A stretch of DNA of 64,000 nucleotides from Liolophura sinensis (GCF_032854445.1 NC_088306.1:24029764-24093763); one strand, 5' to 3'. Shown: positions 1 through 13,876, counted from the first letter of the stretch. A program made the numbers and translations. The notes: generated by a model from the sequence alone, not told the origin.

Positions 1-9
1 TTAAAAGTT

Positions 10-345
10 TTCCTTCGGTGGCTAAATGGTTAGAGCTTCCGCCTCGAAGTCGAGAGAGCCGGAACTACCAAAGACTTTAAAAATAGTTCTTCTTGCTGCC
101 TCGCTTAGCAATCACCATTTAGAGGCTAGGGCAAGAAAACAGGGGTGTTTTGTTAGGTGTCAGTATAATGTCTCTGGGTTGCGCGTCATGTGTGGTGTCT
201 TTGACATGACGCTTCAGTGTCGGCAGCACTTTAGAGACATGACCTCGCCCTGTCACAAGAAGACACAGATCTAATGACTCCTCGTCGTCATATGGCTGAA
301 AAATTGTTAAGCACGACGTTAAACCCCAATCATTCATTGACTACT
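10..345 (+). mobile_element. SINE B, body type 2, with tRNA-like head
   Basis: It begins CCTTCGGTGGCTAAATGGTT and CCGCCTCGAAGTCGAGAGAG (tRNA-like A-box side). It contains GTCATGTGTGGTGTCTTTGA and CTCGCCCTGTCACAAGAAGA, and ends AAATTGTTAAGCACGACGTT and AAACCCCAATCATTCATTGA. The short open frames over it are chance. Confidence 0.85.
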
Positions 346-3307
346 TATACAAAGGCGCTAGAATGTCAGTCTTGACAAAACTGACGTGCATTTGCATTTT
401 TAGAGATTCTAAATGGCAAATACTTTTTAAGGTTCACAATCAATATCATATATCAAGATAGAAACAGGACAGGGAAAAACACGTTCTCACAAAATGTTTG
501 CAACAGCGAACATAACCTCCACAGCCTTATCTTATGCGATCAGAGCACCTCGCATTGTTTCCAGTTGAAGGACGGCCTGAATGTTAACTGATAAACCATT
601 TTTACGCACAAGGTAAGGCCTCCTAAAATGGCCATATTTTCAAAGCCTACATGTATATTTACAGGGTTGCTTGCTTCAAGTTACTGGATTTTCATGAGAT
701 GTCATAGTTTATCTTGTCCCTTGTGATGGACTGTGCAAGTTTGTGATATATCATCTTTCACCCAGAGAAAACATCCTGATATAGCCAACAATATTTGTCA
801 TGTGCCGTGAAATTATAACAATTCATTCGTGCATCCATTTGATAAACAAACAAGCAATCCCGTTGTGTCACACACAGAAAAATCGAGGAGGCGAACTGAC
901 AGTAAAAACGAGAAATGAATACGGTCTTGGTTAACGACATTTTGTTTGCTAGGCAAACGTATAGCATGTGGGTGACGGTTGATTGATAGAACCAGACGTG
1001 TGTTTACCTGCACTGGGCCGGCAAACACGGGCACTGACACGAAGTCTGTCAACAAAAGATGACACGAGCAGGAAAGTAATATCTTGATTAAGAAAAAAGC
1101 ATCCAACGAGCGGTCATTAAAATGCACCCGGAGCAGACATGTGTTGGTAGTTTTTGCTTGTAACAGACACGATTTTCTGATAGCTGTAAAGAACTGAACA
1201 TAACCGTCGTCAGGTTTTATGGAGTTTTGATTTTTTGTGCCCACAAAGTATAGCCACTTGATAGTATTAGAAATGTAAACACGTTCAAACGCAACGACTT
1301 GAAAACACATTACTGGAACGACAACAAAAACAAACCAAGCAAACAACGCCCACAGACCCTAATGAAAATCGACAAGTCCAAACACAAAATCGCACGCAAA
1401 GGCTAAGCGTTATAAAGTTGAATTTTTCTGTCGTTCTAAAGGAGAGAGGAAATTTACATAACAATTATTTTAAAAAATCTTTGACGTACAGCGGATACCG
1501 GAATTGTAATTTTAGATCACGTAATCAGTTTTTAATCACGTAACACACATTATGATGACATCTATTGGCATCGTTTGTCTCTATACGCTTATAAGAGGAA
1601 TATTACTCAATACAATGGGAACACCAATTGAATAAATGAAAAAAACGTACAGGTGGATTTACAATGCTGCACATACTTACTTTTCTACAGGTTTCGAATG
1701 GCCGTCCACCATACTTAACATGTTTCCAATTATTTCCCGGAGTTGAGGTTTAGATGCCCTGAAGAAATTACCGCCCATTTTGGCTCAAAACAGCAGACGA
1801 ACCAAACAGAGCTGTATACCAGTTTTTCGGCCGACAGACTACGGCAACGAGTCCTTGGGTCGTTAATTAGTTGTTGCAAAATGAAAAATTATATTTCTTA
1901 ATTTCTTATTTGTTTAACTCTTAAACTCTTAAACCCTGACAGTTCTAAAGAGCATTCCTTGCCTAAAGTAATTGGAATCAATGTTGTGTATTGCACATGG
2001 CTGCCTTATAGGTGACGATTTGTTTACAAATTCATTACGTTATACTTTGACAATGAAAAAAAAGATCAGTCCAGGTTGGACCCGGGTTGCCATTGCACGG
2101 CAAAAATCTACACCACGGAGCCAATGAAGGAGCCGTAATGTGATATTTGCGAGGTAACGTGATTTACCGTTTCCAAATATTTGCTAAACAAAGCAAGATG
2201 TGTTGCTTTCATTTATCGGTTAGATCTATCTCGGTAGACTCTTAACAAACACTTACGCTAACACCAAATACATGTAACTGCCACAGTATTGTATACTAAC
2301 TAGAGACAAAAAATATATTAGCATCACCATATTTGTGTATTTGCTTTATAAATGGTTGACTTGGAAAAACAATAAGACAATGCAAATACCTTACATGTGT
2401 TTATGTCTGGTAAACCTTTACTGAACACGAAAACGCCGACTTCACCGGTTTACAAGCATAAGTCTTTATTCTTGTGCACCACCGGAATTTTATTCACTTT
2501 ATGTGCCGAGTTTCCAAAAACTATTTAAAACGCAAGAAAAGTTACGCTAAATGACTCCCTACCTTAACGGCTAACCGCATAATTGTCAGCGATGACTTTG
2601 TTAAGTTGCGTTAGGCATTCTTGGGCGAATCCAATACACTATTTCCTCACCGCCAACATCGCGTTTAATTCTTTTCTCCCCGTCTGCATACTTACATGTG
2701 CAAACCAGAGGCCGATAAATGTGGTCTTAATTGGGGAAAATGTGGATTTATTCAGTGTTTTATTCGCTCAACAGCCGTATAATGAGGCTGGCGCCCCTTA
2801 ACCTCACATTCCTACCGGCCTATAGCATTTATTGGAGTTTTATTAGTTCTAAGCTACATCTCTCGTGTGACATATTGATTCTGCCATTTGCCGCGAAGTC
2901 GAGTCTCTTAGAGGCGAAATTACATAGTTTCCACTGGCTGTATTAGGGGAAAATTGGAATGAAAGGTTTGACAGCTGTCCTTTTTTATTTCTTTTTTATC
3001 TTTGTGTTTTTTCTTTGACATTGTCGTGTCTGTGTCGTAATCTGAAAGAAAAAAAATGCTGCGCACGAAAGAGAGTGTTCGATATTTTTTGGAATACATA
3101 TAGGCCTGAACATGCAATTGAATAGTAAGGAAGACTGGTGCTCATTTTCTATGACTTACCAAGACATGGACCATGTCCACCACTTATCACCAGCTTGAAC
3201 TAAGAATGTACAAAGATATTTCACCCCTTCTGTCTTACACATATATTAAAAAAAAAACATATTTGAATCACTTGAGAACATGTCGTCAGTCTGACCTTTC
3301 TATTTGC
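346..3307. other. Unassigned AT-rich sequence
   Basis: Apart from the doubtful ORF at 813-1346, nothing was recognised. Confidence 0.6.
813..1346 (-). CDS. Hypothetical ORF, 177 codons, unrecognised
   Basis: This is the longest open frame in the first 26 kb. It starts MFAWFVFVVVPVMCFQVVAF, a hydrophobic stretch resembling a signal peptide. No domain or cysteine pattern was recognised. It is Ser/Leu/Val-rich and rather evenly mixed, and no neighbouring gene or splice context supports it. A second open frame in another register of the same strand (758-967) overlaps it, which weakens the case. It may be a small secreted protein or a chance frame; I lean towards chance. Confidence 0.15.
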   Translation of the reverse strand: MFAWFVFVVVPVMCFQVVAFERVYISNTIKWLYFVGTKNQNSIKPDDGYVQFFTAIRKSCLLQAKTTNTCLLRVHFNDRSLDAFFLIKILLSCSCHLLLTDFVSVPVFAGPVQVNTRLVLSINRHPHAIRLPSKQNVVNQDRIHFSFLLSVRLLDFSVCDTTGLLVCLSNGCTNELL

Positions 3308-3494
3308 TTTTTATTTATTATTTATTTGATTGGTGCTTTACGTCGTAGTGAACTTATTTCACGACGGCGGACAGCATTCTGATGAGAGGAAACCGGATGG
3401 AGACTGACTGAAAATCACACCGACTGCATGGGTGGGAGGCTTCTGGGTGATTGTGCTGCTCTGGCGTGCTAACCCCTCGGCCACGGAGGCCCCC
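3308..3494 (-). mobile_element. SINE A copy, near full length, diverged
   Basis: The tail TTTATTTATT and GATTGGTGCTTTACGTCGTA lie at the left; the tRNA-like head (complement of CCTCGGCCACGGAGGCCCCC) is at the right. The middle is partly deleted. Confidence 0.88.
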
Positions 3495-3776
3495 TATTTG
3501 ATTTATTCATGAAGACAATAAAGTTTGTTATAATCTCTGTTCCATTCTTTCTCGTTTTCAGTGTATCTGCCTTTGAGATTTGCAACGTGCACTATGTTCA
3601 AACGAAGACCTCATTGAAATACCCGATTCCAACTAATGCTTAGCTACATTGTGACTCGTGTGGTAACAAGCATACGTACTGATATAAATTTAACACCACC
3701 CTGAAACTCTGTGAAAACCACCCTGACGAACGATTTGATTGGTACGATTTTATTCTCAGTATGGGTTGAAAGATTA

Positions 3777-3908
3777 GCGCCCTATCACTGCGCAGGTCGC
3801 GAGTTTCCCACTAGCTCTGCCCATTTTCCTCCCACCATAAAGCTGGTCTCCGTTGTATAAGTGAAATATTCTTGAGTACGGCATAAAACACCAATCAAAT
3901 AAATAAAG
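3777..3908 (+). mobile_element. SINE A 3' fragment
   Basis: It reads CTCTGCCCATTTTCCTCCCA, then AGTGAAATATTCTTGAGTAC, then CACCAATCAAATAAATAAAG. The 5' part is degraded. Confidence 0.88.
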
Positions 3909-6148
3909 AAATGCATAAAATAAAAATGCGCACTGGTTACTACACCACGAATTTGACACTGCCATCACTGTCTTTCCCATACAATTTGTACTGACTGCGA
4001 AATATTGACTAATTATAATGAATTCCAAAGGTGCAGTCGACGTACGCTCAGGGAATTGTTATGGTTGCGATTATCAAAGTGACATTAACCGTCAAATTGG
4101 CATAAACGAGGTTAAACTACATTGTCAGTAAAAATCCGTCTGGGTCTCTACCATAATAATAGGTAAGGATGAACAAAGTAGCGAGACCAGAGAGCAAGAG
4201 GTTGACGAACATAGCGTTTGGTGAGCAGGACTGGCTCCAGCAGGACAATCTTCGTCCGCAATTGGATTTCTTGCCTTGACCAGAGGGAACAATTGGACCG
4301 TTGGACAACGGGTTTATTCAGTCTGTTACATAACTCATCCGACAGCAGTTCCGCTTCTTTTCTCCCAACATCAAACTAACGAGATTGAAAGAGATCCAGT
4401 TGAACAGTGCCGGATTTCTGTAGGGTCAGCACTTGGTTGGTCATTTCTTGTGCTATTACAACCGGAAAGAGCAGCGGACGTCATCCGGTTCGCCGTAGGA
4501 AGTGACAGGGATGCAAGAAAACATCGGAGCCTTATTGTATCGGGCGCTTAGAAATGGTAGTATTTTTAATATTCACAGCTCCTGCGGGCTTAATCCGTTA
4601 GCGTGTTACGTAATGTTGTCATGGAGATCTGCGTTTGGCGTTTTGATTCATTCTCTTGGGCTACATCGCAGCTGTTCCCTGTTTACTCAGCTTTTTCACG
4701 TTTGACCAAGATTTAGGTACCGTAACAATAGTCGACCTGAGGATCACAAGCTGTGACGCATGTGCATATTCAAAAATGTATATCACTGTCAGTCGAAAAA
4801 AAGAACACTATCCTCAAAAACAAGAAACAACAGGTGCTCATTGCCGGTAAAACAACGCAAGCGTTAGGGAGATGAGAAATACTTGTGACGCATGGATGTG
4901 TATATATTTTTATTATTACAAGTCGAAAACTAACACGATACGTTCAAGATACTCACATGTTTTGGGCCAATATAGCGAAATGCCAGACTCAAAAGGCTAG
5001 GGTGCAGAAAAAAAAAGATACTGAACGACTACACACAAGGAAGAACGGTGCAAAACAAAAATCGTACCGCATCCTGAGACAGGCATGTAAGATTTGTTTA
5101 CCAATCTATTTGGTGCTTAACTCAGTATTCAAAAGGCCACGGTAAGAGTTTTGAGAGGGGGTAAGTTACAGTTACTACCTGGGGTTGAGGGTGTTCAAGC
5201 TAGATGAGCACCCAGTCGAGGTAGTCTTTTTCGCGACCTCTGTGACATAAGACGGCCACGACTGGTTGATCATCCAGATTGGACACCGAAACCAAGGCGG
5301 TAACTGAATTAAACAGTGGTTTCATTGTTTGGCAAGAGTCATTCGTTTCATGAAATCGCCATTTTAGCGACTAAAGTCGGACAAATTTTTCTAAATATTA
5401 AAGTTCCCCTTAATTAATGCGACGTACATGTATAGGCTTGTAAAACAATGTATTCTCTCTAATATATTAGCCATATTGATGTGATCTTATATGAAGCTTT
5501 TAAGATGTTATTAAGCTGTTTTAAGATTACACATGGTGCCGTGACAAACTCCATAAATTTACCACATACGTTTACTTCGTATTATCGCGTATGGTAGTAT
5601 AAACCAATTTAGTACGTTTTTCAAAGAGTCTATAAAAGGAACCTAATAAGTTAACTTACGTTAGCCTGAAAGAATGCTGCAAATTTCTATGTTTGTATAG
5701 CCTTCAAACAGTTTTACCAGCAGAGCTTGATCTGTTGAATGAATCAAGGAAAATGATATTTCTCAAACACGCCCAATTGCTCTGAACAGATATCACAAGT
5801 CAAAAGAAAATCTCCAGCAATGTGCCGCTTTAAATAAATAATTTTGTGCAGATACAAGACACATCTCATTTTAAAGCTTTGACAGATATTTTCTGATTAT
5901 TGCAAATAACAAATTTGCTTGCAAAAATAAATGCAGTAGCTCGTAAAATTTAATCCCATATACTGAAAATGGAAGTTGTATAAAATAGTTGGAACTAAGG
6001 GTGTAATGCTCGACACGGTGTTGTTGTTCTTGTTGAAAAGTGTCAACACCGAGAAAGGGCTAGTGCGATGAGGCTTTACCTGGCTTCTATAGAAGGGTGT
6101 AACTGGACCAGATTCCTGGTGCTTATACTAACAGTTGCATACGAGGAA

Positions 6149-6216
6149 TACCCAATAGCTCAGATGGTAAAAAACGCATGCAGAGATCACAATTCAAATC
6201 CCAAAGCGTCAAGCAG
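6149..6216 (+). mobile_element. tRNA-like SINE head, other family
   Basis: CCCAATAGCTCAGATGGTAA resembles a tRNA A box and CACAATTCAAATCCCAAAGC a B box. The body is unassigned. Confidence 0.5.
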
Positions 6217-6890
6217 CCAATCTTTAAAATGTAATCTTGCGAAATTAGTACGTCACTTGATCCGCTAGCAAACCGGTGGTTGACGTAGGATAAATGACCC
6301 CGTGGAAACCAATGGAGCCAGTGTGTAAGTTTTCTGACCATAGAAAACACAGCGCTTTTCTGGATATCTCAATATGATTAAAGCTTAAAGGCGCGCTCAA
6401 AATAACAACTCTCCAAAAAAAACATTGTTAAATCTACAATAAAGTATGTTGTCTGAGTGAAATTAGGTCTGATTCTGTTACTACTGCGACGAACCGCTAA
6501 CTCAACATAAATATTGCACAGACTGACAGGACATTGTGTTTGAATATGACACGGTAATTAATTTACACTAATAGAATACATTTAACTCCGTTATTTTATA
6601 ATTAACAGAATGTCTGTTAAAAATTTACAGATTATCTCTTGAGTGAAGCGCTGGATAAGAGGCTGTTTTGTCAATGGTCACGTGATCCAACACCTGTCAT
6701 TAAGCTATAGCGTTAGCATATTGATCATGAGCAGAATTTTACAACATATCAGACAACTATCACCTGGATAAAGTCTGGCGAAAACTCTCGAAGAACAAAA
6801 GAAAGCCAGCAAAAATAAAAAGAAATTATTGAGGTATATTTTATAGCCTCTATTTTACGTATATTTCCGCCAACTCTCGGAATTTTTCGG

Positions 6891-7050
6891 AACTGACGTC
6901 ATGGATGAAGTTGCTGCGGACAAGGAACGAGCTTAATATCTCGCGGTCTTCGCCCTATTTCAAGTTTATTTGACATCCATTCCCATTGACGTCCCCCACT
7001 GCCGGCTACTTCACATCCGGACAATCCGCTAGGGTCTGACGTAAACTTGT
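6891..7050. promoter_or_regulatory. Cluster of CRE-like TGACGT sites
   Basis: A full palindromic CRE, TGACGTCA, lies at 6894-6901. TGACGTCC and TGACGTAA half-site matches follow near 6988 and 7038. Binding is not shown; the cluster precedes a GC-richer stretch. Confidence 0.25.
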
Positions 7051-7299
7051 TTTGCAAGCCATTTGTTAAATCCTAAGAATAAAGCTCAGAGGCTTTATTT
7101 CTACATTCATATCGCGGGGCATTCTGTACCACACAATAGTAAAAGAAAACCAAAAGTTTCATGTACCTTGAACTTATCTATAAGCATCCGACTGTAGATG
7201 CTTGAAAACAACCGGGCAGACGGGGACGAAGGCCTCAACACTTCCCATCCCTCCGGTATCCGGATTCACCCATTAATCAGCTAAAAATACAGTATTCTT

Positions 7300-7760
7300 T
7301 GTATACATTGAGCGGGTGTTTGGGTATCTCGAACGTGTGTGGCATTCGAAGTGCCTTGGGAAGCATTTGTATGGGACGACAATGAATTCGCAACTCTCAA
7401 GCGGGGTAAGCCCAAATGCTCTGCGGACACCGTTTTTGTTGCCGGCAACCAGAGGACTGTTCCATCGTTTTCACGACCGACAAGGCTGTGTCGCGGTCCA
7501 TGGCCTCATTGTCCCTGGTCTGTTTCATCACGTAGGGGAAGACAATCGCCACTCCAGACCCATATTTAAACGGCGAGGCTGAACGCTGAAAGCGGGTGAA
7601 CATCTCCCGTGGGACGGCACTTGGAATCCTTTTATTCAGTGTGGAGCGCAACGGCATTGTTTAGCGGTGAAACACCACCCATTCGTTTCAAGGGAAAGAT
7701 CAATGCTGCCAATGACTGCTTCCCTTTTGGTCCTCTAGCTGTAAGGTTCACGGGTACAAC
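7300..7760. other. GC-richer unique stretch with overlapping open frames
   Basis: Two plus-strand and one minus-strand frames (76-88 codons) overlap here. None resembles a known protein and no repeat was recognised. Candidate exon or conserved non-coding element. Confidence 0.3.
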
Positions 7761-8984
7761 GGCGTGAGAACACGGGTGCTTCGTTCAATACGTACAGTAC
7801 AGACGGCGATTCTCCCCACCTTATCTCAAGTACTTCCATACATCAACTCTCGCACAGATGTAAGTGGTTTATTTACCATTTGGGTACACACAGGCTTTGC
7901 CGAGCGCGAAAGCTCCAGCTCAATACTCTAATAAGAATGCTAGACGACAAAAAAGGGAGATAATCTATGCACGATTACATAAGCTGCTTCACTGCAGAAA
8001 CTCTAGTGTCTCTCCTCGTGTTTGTAGTAATTCCTAACGACGGTATTGTGTCAAATTTACCGCTGACGTCTTTTGGAAATAATGGTTGTTTCATGGCACA
8101 TAATTCAACGTCCAACCTCAAAGGGGCATCGGGAGCTTTTGACAAATATTGGTTATGTTGTATCTGGTATTTAAATATTAACACTCTTTTCAAGATGTAC
8201 AGCGAAGCAGGCTTTTATTTGCAAAACCGTGAAAATGCGTCATTAAACGTAGGTAACATTTTTTCTGGAACTTGTCCGTAGAGAAAAGACCTTTAAAAGG
8301 AGTTATTTCAAAACTTCACTTACATAAAAAAACCCAAGTGCCGGGCCTTCGTAAAGGACTATCTAAATATGCAATACACATACGAGATATAAGTGCAGCA
8401 ATTTTTGTGGCTGCTTCAAATGGGAAAGTCGTCATCTGATGTAGTATTCTTTAAAGGATACAGGTTTGTAAAATTATTCCGTGCACGGAAATCCAAAGAA
8501 ATTGGAGCGAAAAGCAATTCACGAACAAGCTTATTCCATTTCTTTCTGTTGCATGGTGTGGAAGACACATTTAAGGCCATTTATGTTGTTGTAAATAAAT
8601 TGAATCATTAGATTTTGCCCTTAATAATCACATAAATCCCGCGAATAAAGTCAAATTAGCTTAAACTTGTCACCTCTTCATATGGATGCTATAATTATAT
8701 GAAAACTTTGATATAGGAGAACCTGGGGATACAATTGCTTTGCCTATCACTTACAATTTTTCTAAGGGGAACTTTTTTCCGCTTAAAGTAACTCGGGTAT
8801 ATGTGTATTCTATTTATACGCATTCCAGCACGATGACGATTGGCAAAGTGGTATTCAAACATATTCCGCTTGAAATGCGAATTGCCAATGGGCTGGAAAG
8901 CACCCCAATTGGCGTCAAGATTATTATGGAGCACGCTTCAAAATGCGGCGCAATGAGCCAGGAATCTTCCACCAAAGTGGTCGT

Positions 8985-9187
8985 TCTGAGTTCCAGTCCA
9001 GCTGACGCTGGCTTCCTCTGTGATCATACGTCTGACCTGCCAGATCTTCCAGCAGCGTGCGGATGGTCGTGGATTTTCCCGGGTTCGGCCCGGCTTTCTC
9101 CCACCATAATGCTGGCCCCGTCGTGTAAGTGAAATATTCTTTAGTACGGCGCAAAACACCAATCACATAAATAAATAAATAAATCAA
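8985..9187 (+). mobile_element. SINE A copy lacking the A-box end
   Basis: It runs from GAGTTCCAGTCCAGCTGACG (B-box region) through CGGATGGTCGTGGATTTTCC to AACACCAATCACATAAATAA and a repeated TAAA tail. Open frames here are chance translations of the SINE. Confidence 0.92.
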
Positions 9188-12100
9188 AATGCCTGGGAAG
9201 CCGAGAGATCTTGGTGGTTTTCTTTGAGCCGTGGAAACTGTCCGTTTCTCCCTGTTCTGCTCTTATATCATGGAAAGCCGATATAAAAGAATTATTCTGA
9301 AATATGAAGCCAGATCACGTAAATATTGGTAAAAGTATAAATCGTGTGGTGTATTGCGGAATTTGTCATGGTGCAGTCATTTTTGATTCGCCCGTTTCTC
9401 GTGTCTTTCCTTCGCCGCTTTCTACTGTTTAGAAGCCTGCTCTGAAGAGGTCATGACATTGGTCTATGTTTTCCTTGCTCCTAATCTTACGTAACTTAAT
9501 CTAAGCCACCAACGACGCCGTGGTGCTTATCTCGGAATTCCATCAGATGTAAACAGGCCAGAGATGTTAATGCTTACCCAAGACATGGACGTGATTCTAT
9601 GACATTAATGCCAAACATTCGACGCAAAAAGTACACGCCAATATCCTTTTTGAAGGGACGATACGTGACATAACTCGGTGGAATTCACAGCGGAGGTGAG
9701 CTAAAATGTGCCAGCTGTGTGCTAGAACCGAAAAAGAAATTAAGTCAATGCATTTGTCCCCGTTGAGATGAACTAAGGCATTTCGCCGCACGCGTCGATA
9801 AGAGCGTAGGCCAGTCGTTCGAATCTACGCTGACCCAAGTCGAAGCCTTCTTTGGCTTGTACAAGTACATATCGCGATATTACTGTAAGCTTCTTGCTGA
9901 AGTGGTCTCCAGTAGACAGCCAGAGTTTCTCATGTTTTGACGTTAATACTCTTTGCCCAATGGTAATTTCATTATGTTCACGAAAGCGTGGTTGCCAAGT
10001 CGGAACTTTCCGAAACGAAATCTTATTCCGGAGAGGTCTGACACCGCATCAGTTCCTCAGTGAATAGACCTTTTGCATTGTGCAAATACCGTTAGAAATT
10101 AGAGGTTTGGGTCAGGTTCTTCGGCAGCGGATACGGTCATTTATGGAGGAGAAGTCTACTAGTATTAGACCGTTACTTAATCTCATGAATATAATTACCA
10201 ACAAGAGAATCCAAAGACCGTTACATAAAACACATAAAGCGTCCACTCTGTGAGTTTTAGAGCGGACTACCAATCTCTGGGACAAGCAATATCGATCGAT
10301 GTCTGACTCTAACACATATACAACGTTACTCGCCCTGCAAATCGGGGGAACACTATATACCGATGGCCTTTCGCACCCAGGGTATTACATGTTACTGTTC
10401 TAAAAACTATTTTTGGAGGGCTTTTAAAGCTTGTTACGGAAATGGTGCACGGGTGTTCAACAATAATTAGCTGTGCCTTAGGAAACCCTTTGTTTGCCAA
10501 TTTGAAGCCAGTTCTGTGATATCACACACAAAGTGCATGGAGACATATTTAAATTCCAGACACATTCTGATCCCATCGCTGTCATCTCTTTTCATTACTC
10601 CCAAAAGTACTCTTTTATCTCACGTCTGATGTTAATGGGTAATACGGGGTGAGCACATTGTTGAAACTGACTTAGTTGATGGGGCTAAGAAAGTTTGATG
10701 ACAATTTCTGGATTTAGATAAATAGATAACTTAATTCATATTACCCATACTTTGGATATTTTTGTATCCGAGAGAACATGTTAAAAAATAGGTTACCCTA
10801 AATGAAATGTCTCAATGAATGCTAGGCATTAGACATATCCAACTAATTAAACAGAAAATTTATAATCAGATTATTGTACTTATTAAAACAAGCGTACTAA
10901 TGAAAAAAAAAATACCAAAACATGTTATGCGCAAATTAAAATGGACAGAGAGAGTATATGTATTCATCAGTAGGAGTTGATAATCTAGGCGTAAAAACAG
11001 ACATTCGTATAGCCTACTATCTGACAACCAAAATGGACGTTTCAGGGCAATAATTGCAAGGCCAAATCCCAAAACAAAGTTCAGCACAAACCATCAAAGC
11101 ATCAAAGAACTAAGAAAGGTTCCACACGACCGAGGAAATGTGGTAACCTAATTCAACACAGCACAATATTACGCTTGCGCTGTTTAAGAGGAGATAGTAT
11201 AGTTGATTTGTTATGGTAGAAAGGCCAGTTGTGTGTGATACCGAATTATTAATATGTGGATAAGTAGGCCTTTTTGCTGGATAAAAACCATGGAAGTTTA
11301 AAATTGAAGATGCATCGCGGACTTACCTGGACAGCATTGTCATATGTCAATCCCCTTTTCAGAGGGCAGAGTTAAAGAGAGCATGCATTTCAACGAGTCG
11401 TTTGAGCTGCTTTCTGGTAGTAATTCTACCACACACGTCAGTGATTTTGACAATTGTGTATTCGGATTTCAGAAAATGGACGATAATTTGTTTCACGGTA
11501 TGCTCAGAAAAGACCCTCTGCGAGTTCCGGTTAAGACGAGTTTACATGAAATCGAGTTTACTTGAGGAATACAGTGTATTTTACTTATAAACACTTCCAT
11601 TATCAGCATCTTATAGGCTATAAATATATTATATATATATATCGATTAGCACTTCTCCCATTCATTTAAATCACCTCATACTTACGGTGTTCGCGAGTTG
11701 TTACAGGACGTTTAAAATCAACACATTATGTTCTGCTGCAGAGAATTCCCGCTGTTGACAGACGACTCCATCGTTAGATTTCCGCTCAGTCTGTCTTATG
11801 CCTGAAATCTTTATGCCAATTTACTAGTCTCAAGACGTGCGTGCGCGATAAGAGCTAGTAATCAAGCAACTTGACACAACAACTTAATGGGACGCAGCGC
11901 TGCGCTCTCCAGTCGGCATTCACATAGGAAAGGTTATAGAGCCGTCGTCAGAAACACAGGTTATATATCTCTATTTCGCGTAATTATTGCTAAGAAATGG
12001 CTCGTGCAATTGCAGGAAAACGGTCCGTTAACACGGCATCCGCCCATTGGGCATCCGGGCAGTGTGGCTACTTAAGACCGTCCGCTGTGCCCACAGTCTT

Positions 12101-13521
12101 GATTGATCGGGTAATTGGGAACATAAAAGCCTCAGTTGAAGTTATAAGCAGGATGAACCAATTCATAATTACAGCGTAGGCATTAGTTCGTGCGTAGACT
12201 CATAACCCTGTTGTGTCTGTTTAGATGATAGAACTATTGTTCCATTACACCTACCTCCCCCCCCCCGACCCCCCCCCCCCCCCAACACCATCACCTCGGC
12301 GCACTCCCTTCGAACAACACACACATCATGACAAGAACAAACCAATATGAACTGAAATCTAGTATTGCTCGTTGCATCTATGCAGAGTTCTGGAGGGTAT
12401 AATTCCCTTTTTACAAATCGATATTGAAAGACTGAACTTTTTGTTGTTCTTTATCTACCGTTTTGGTGTTACAATAATATAGTCTGTTGCTGTTGTTTTT
12501 TTTTAACCAGTCAAAGCTTTCTGTTTAATTGGTCATATTCTCTACCACAGTTGCCCACGAGTGACACGAAGAATACAAGCTTCAAACATGTTGATATGTT
12601 GAACGTCCATATTATATAATAAAAAATGCTTTTTTGTAATTTACAAATGTTAAACTCCATAAGCTTGGGTTTGACTCTAAAAACTCATTGTCTCGGGTGA
12701 CTTCATACTTATTCAAAACAGATGGAGTTTACATTATCACTTAGAAAAAGTTTTCTTACTTCATTTTGTGTGAAAAATATGAATTTTTCAAGATATCAGT
12801 GCGTGGAATAAAATGAATTACAAATAGTGCCATATCCAAGTTTGGACGTTTCACTGACAGGGGTTTTGATCTTATCGTGTACAAATGGTATTTATCATAG
12901 CATTCTGGATTTCGTACACCTTACAGTCTTTTCATCAAAAATTAAAGTCCAACTAACTTAGGTTTCCGGATATCCTTTGGCCATACTCTCTCTTAAAGAT
13001 CTTGGCCTTCAGTGGTTCGATGAAAAGAAGACCATTTCTTATCCTGTCTTCGGTGCTGCATGGGGTCCGTTGTGCAACACTCTGCTACATGGAGCATATC
13101 CATCCAGACAGACCAGAAATCATCCCACGGAGGAGATCAATCTTTAAACCATTATTGTAACAGCTGGAATCCTTGACGAGCCTGACTTGAGCGTACAGAC
13201 CAAGATTGTTCTGCCACCCAAGGTACAAATCTTCGCACAGCCTTACATGACGTTCTTTAGATAGACATCCTCTCGCCACTTTGTTATTGGCACTTTTGGT
13301 TTTGACATGACCTAGCTGGTGTTTTGTCAGCAGTGAGGATTTATTTCAAGTTTGTACAAGAAGGCAATGTATTTTATGTACAAATGGCACGCGTGGTATT
13401 AGATTGCCCTAACGCGTGGCATATGTTGAGTTATAGAAAGGTATATTAACAGTTAGCAAAAGTGTTTGGCAACATTTATATTGGTATTTTTTTTTCTTGA
13501 GACTGATGGGGTTCAAAGTCA
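9188..13521. other. Unassigned AT-rich sequence
   Basis: Contains the poly-C tract at 12257 and a short AT microsatellite near 11625-11643; no gene was seen. Confidence 0.6.
12257..12283. repeat. Poly-C tract
   Basis: Two C runs (10 and 15) split by GA. A low-complexity tract. Confidence 0.95.
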
Positions 13522-13876
13522 CGTGACCGACCCCGATAGCACTGTTGGTAGAGCGTTCGCTTCGGTAGTGGTGGTTTCAGGGTCAGTCCTGAGTCGAGTT
13601 AAAACTAAGACCTTAAAACAGCAAGTTGTAAAGGCCTTCAGCATGAAGGGGATAGTGCACAGACTGGTTGACCCGTATCGGGCAATGCGGCTTGCTTGCC
13701 TTCGGTAAGGCGTCTCGGTGAAGCAGCACTAGATAAAAGAGCGGTGGAAATCCGTCCTGCTACAAGGAGGCACATTACATGCACTCTAAGGATTCCTTCA
13801 TCGTAATATGACTGAAGAATTGTTCAGTACGACGTTAAACCCCAAGCATACACTCACTCACTCACTCAAGGTCACG
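13522..13876 (+). mobile_element. SINE B, body type 1, full length
   Basis: The tRNA-like head includes GATAGCACTGTTGGTAGAGC and GGTTTCAGGGTCAGTCC. The body includes GCAGCACTAGATAAAAGAGC and CAAGGAGGCACATTACATGC. The 3' end is GAATTGTTCAGTACGACGTT then AAACCCCAAGC with an ACTC repeat. AAAGTCACG (13514-13522) and AAGGTCACG (just after the tail) may be an imperfect target-site duplication. Confidence 0.9.

Larger units (their letters stand above)
3909..8984. other. Unassigned sequence
   Basis: Only the tRNA-like head (6149-6216), the CRE cluster and the GC-richer stretch noted separately stand out. Confidence 0.6.

Noticed and set aside
8740-9132. 130-codon plus-strand frame
   Set aside because: Its second half is SINE A sequence; a chance frame.
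9795-9850. A CAGTCGTTCGAATCTACGC stretch resembling a tRNA B box
   Set aside because: No A box at the right distance and no SINE body; too weak to list.
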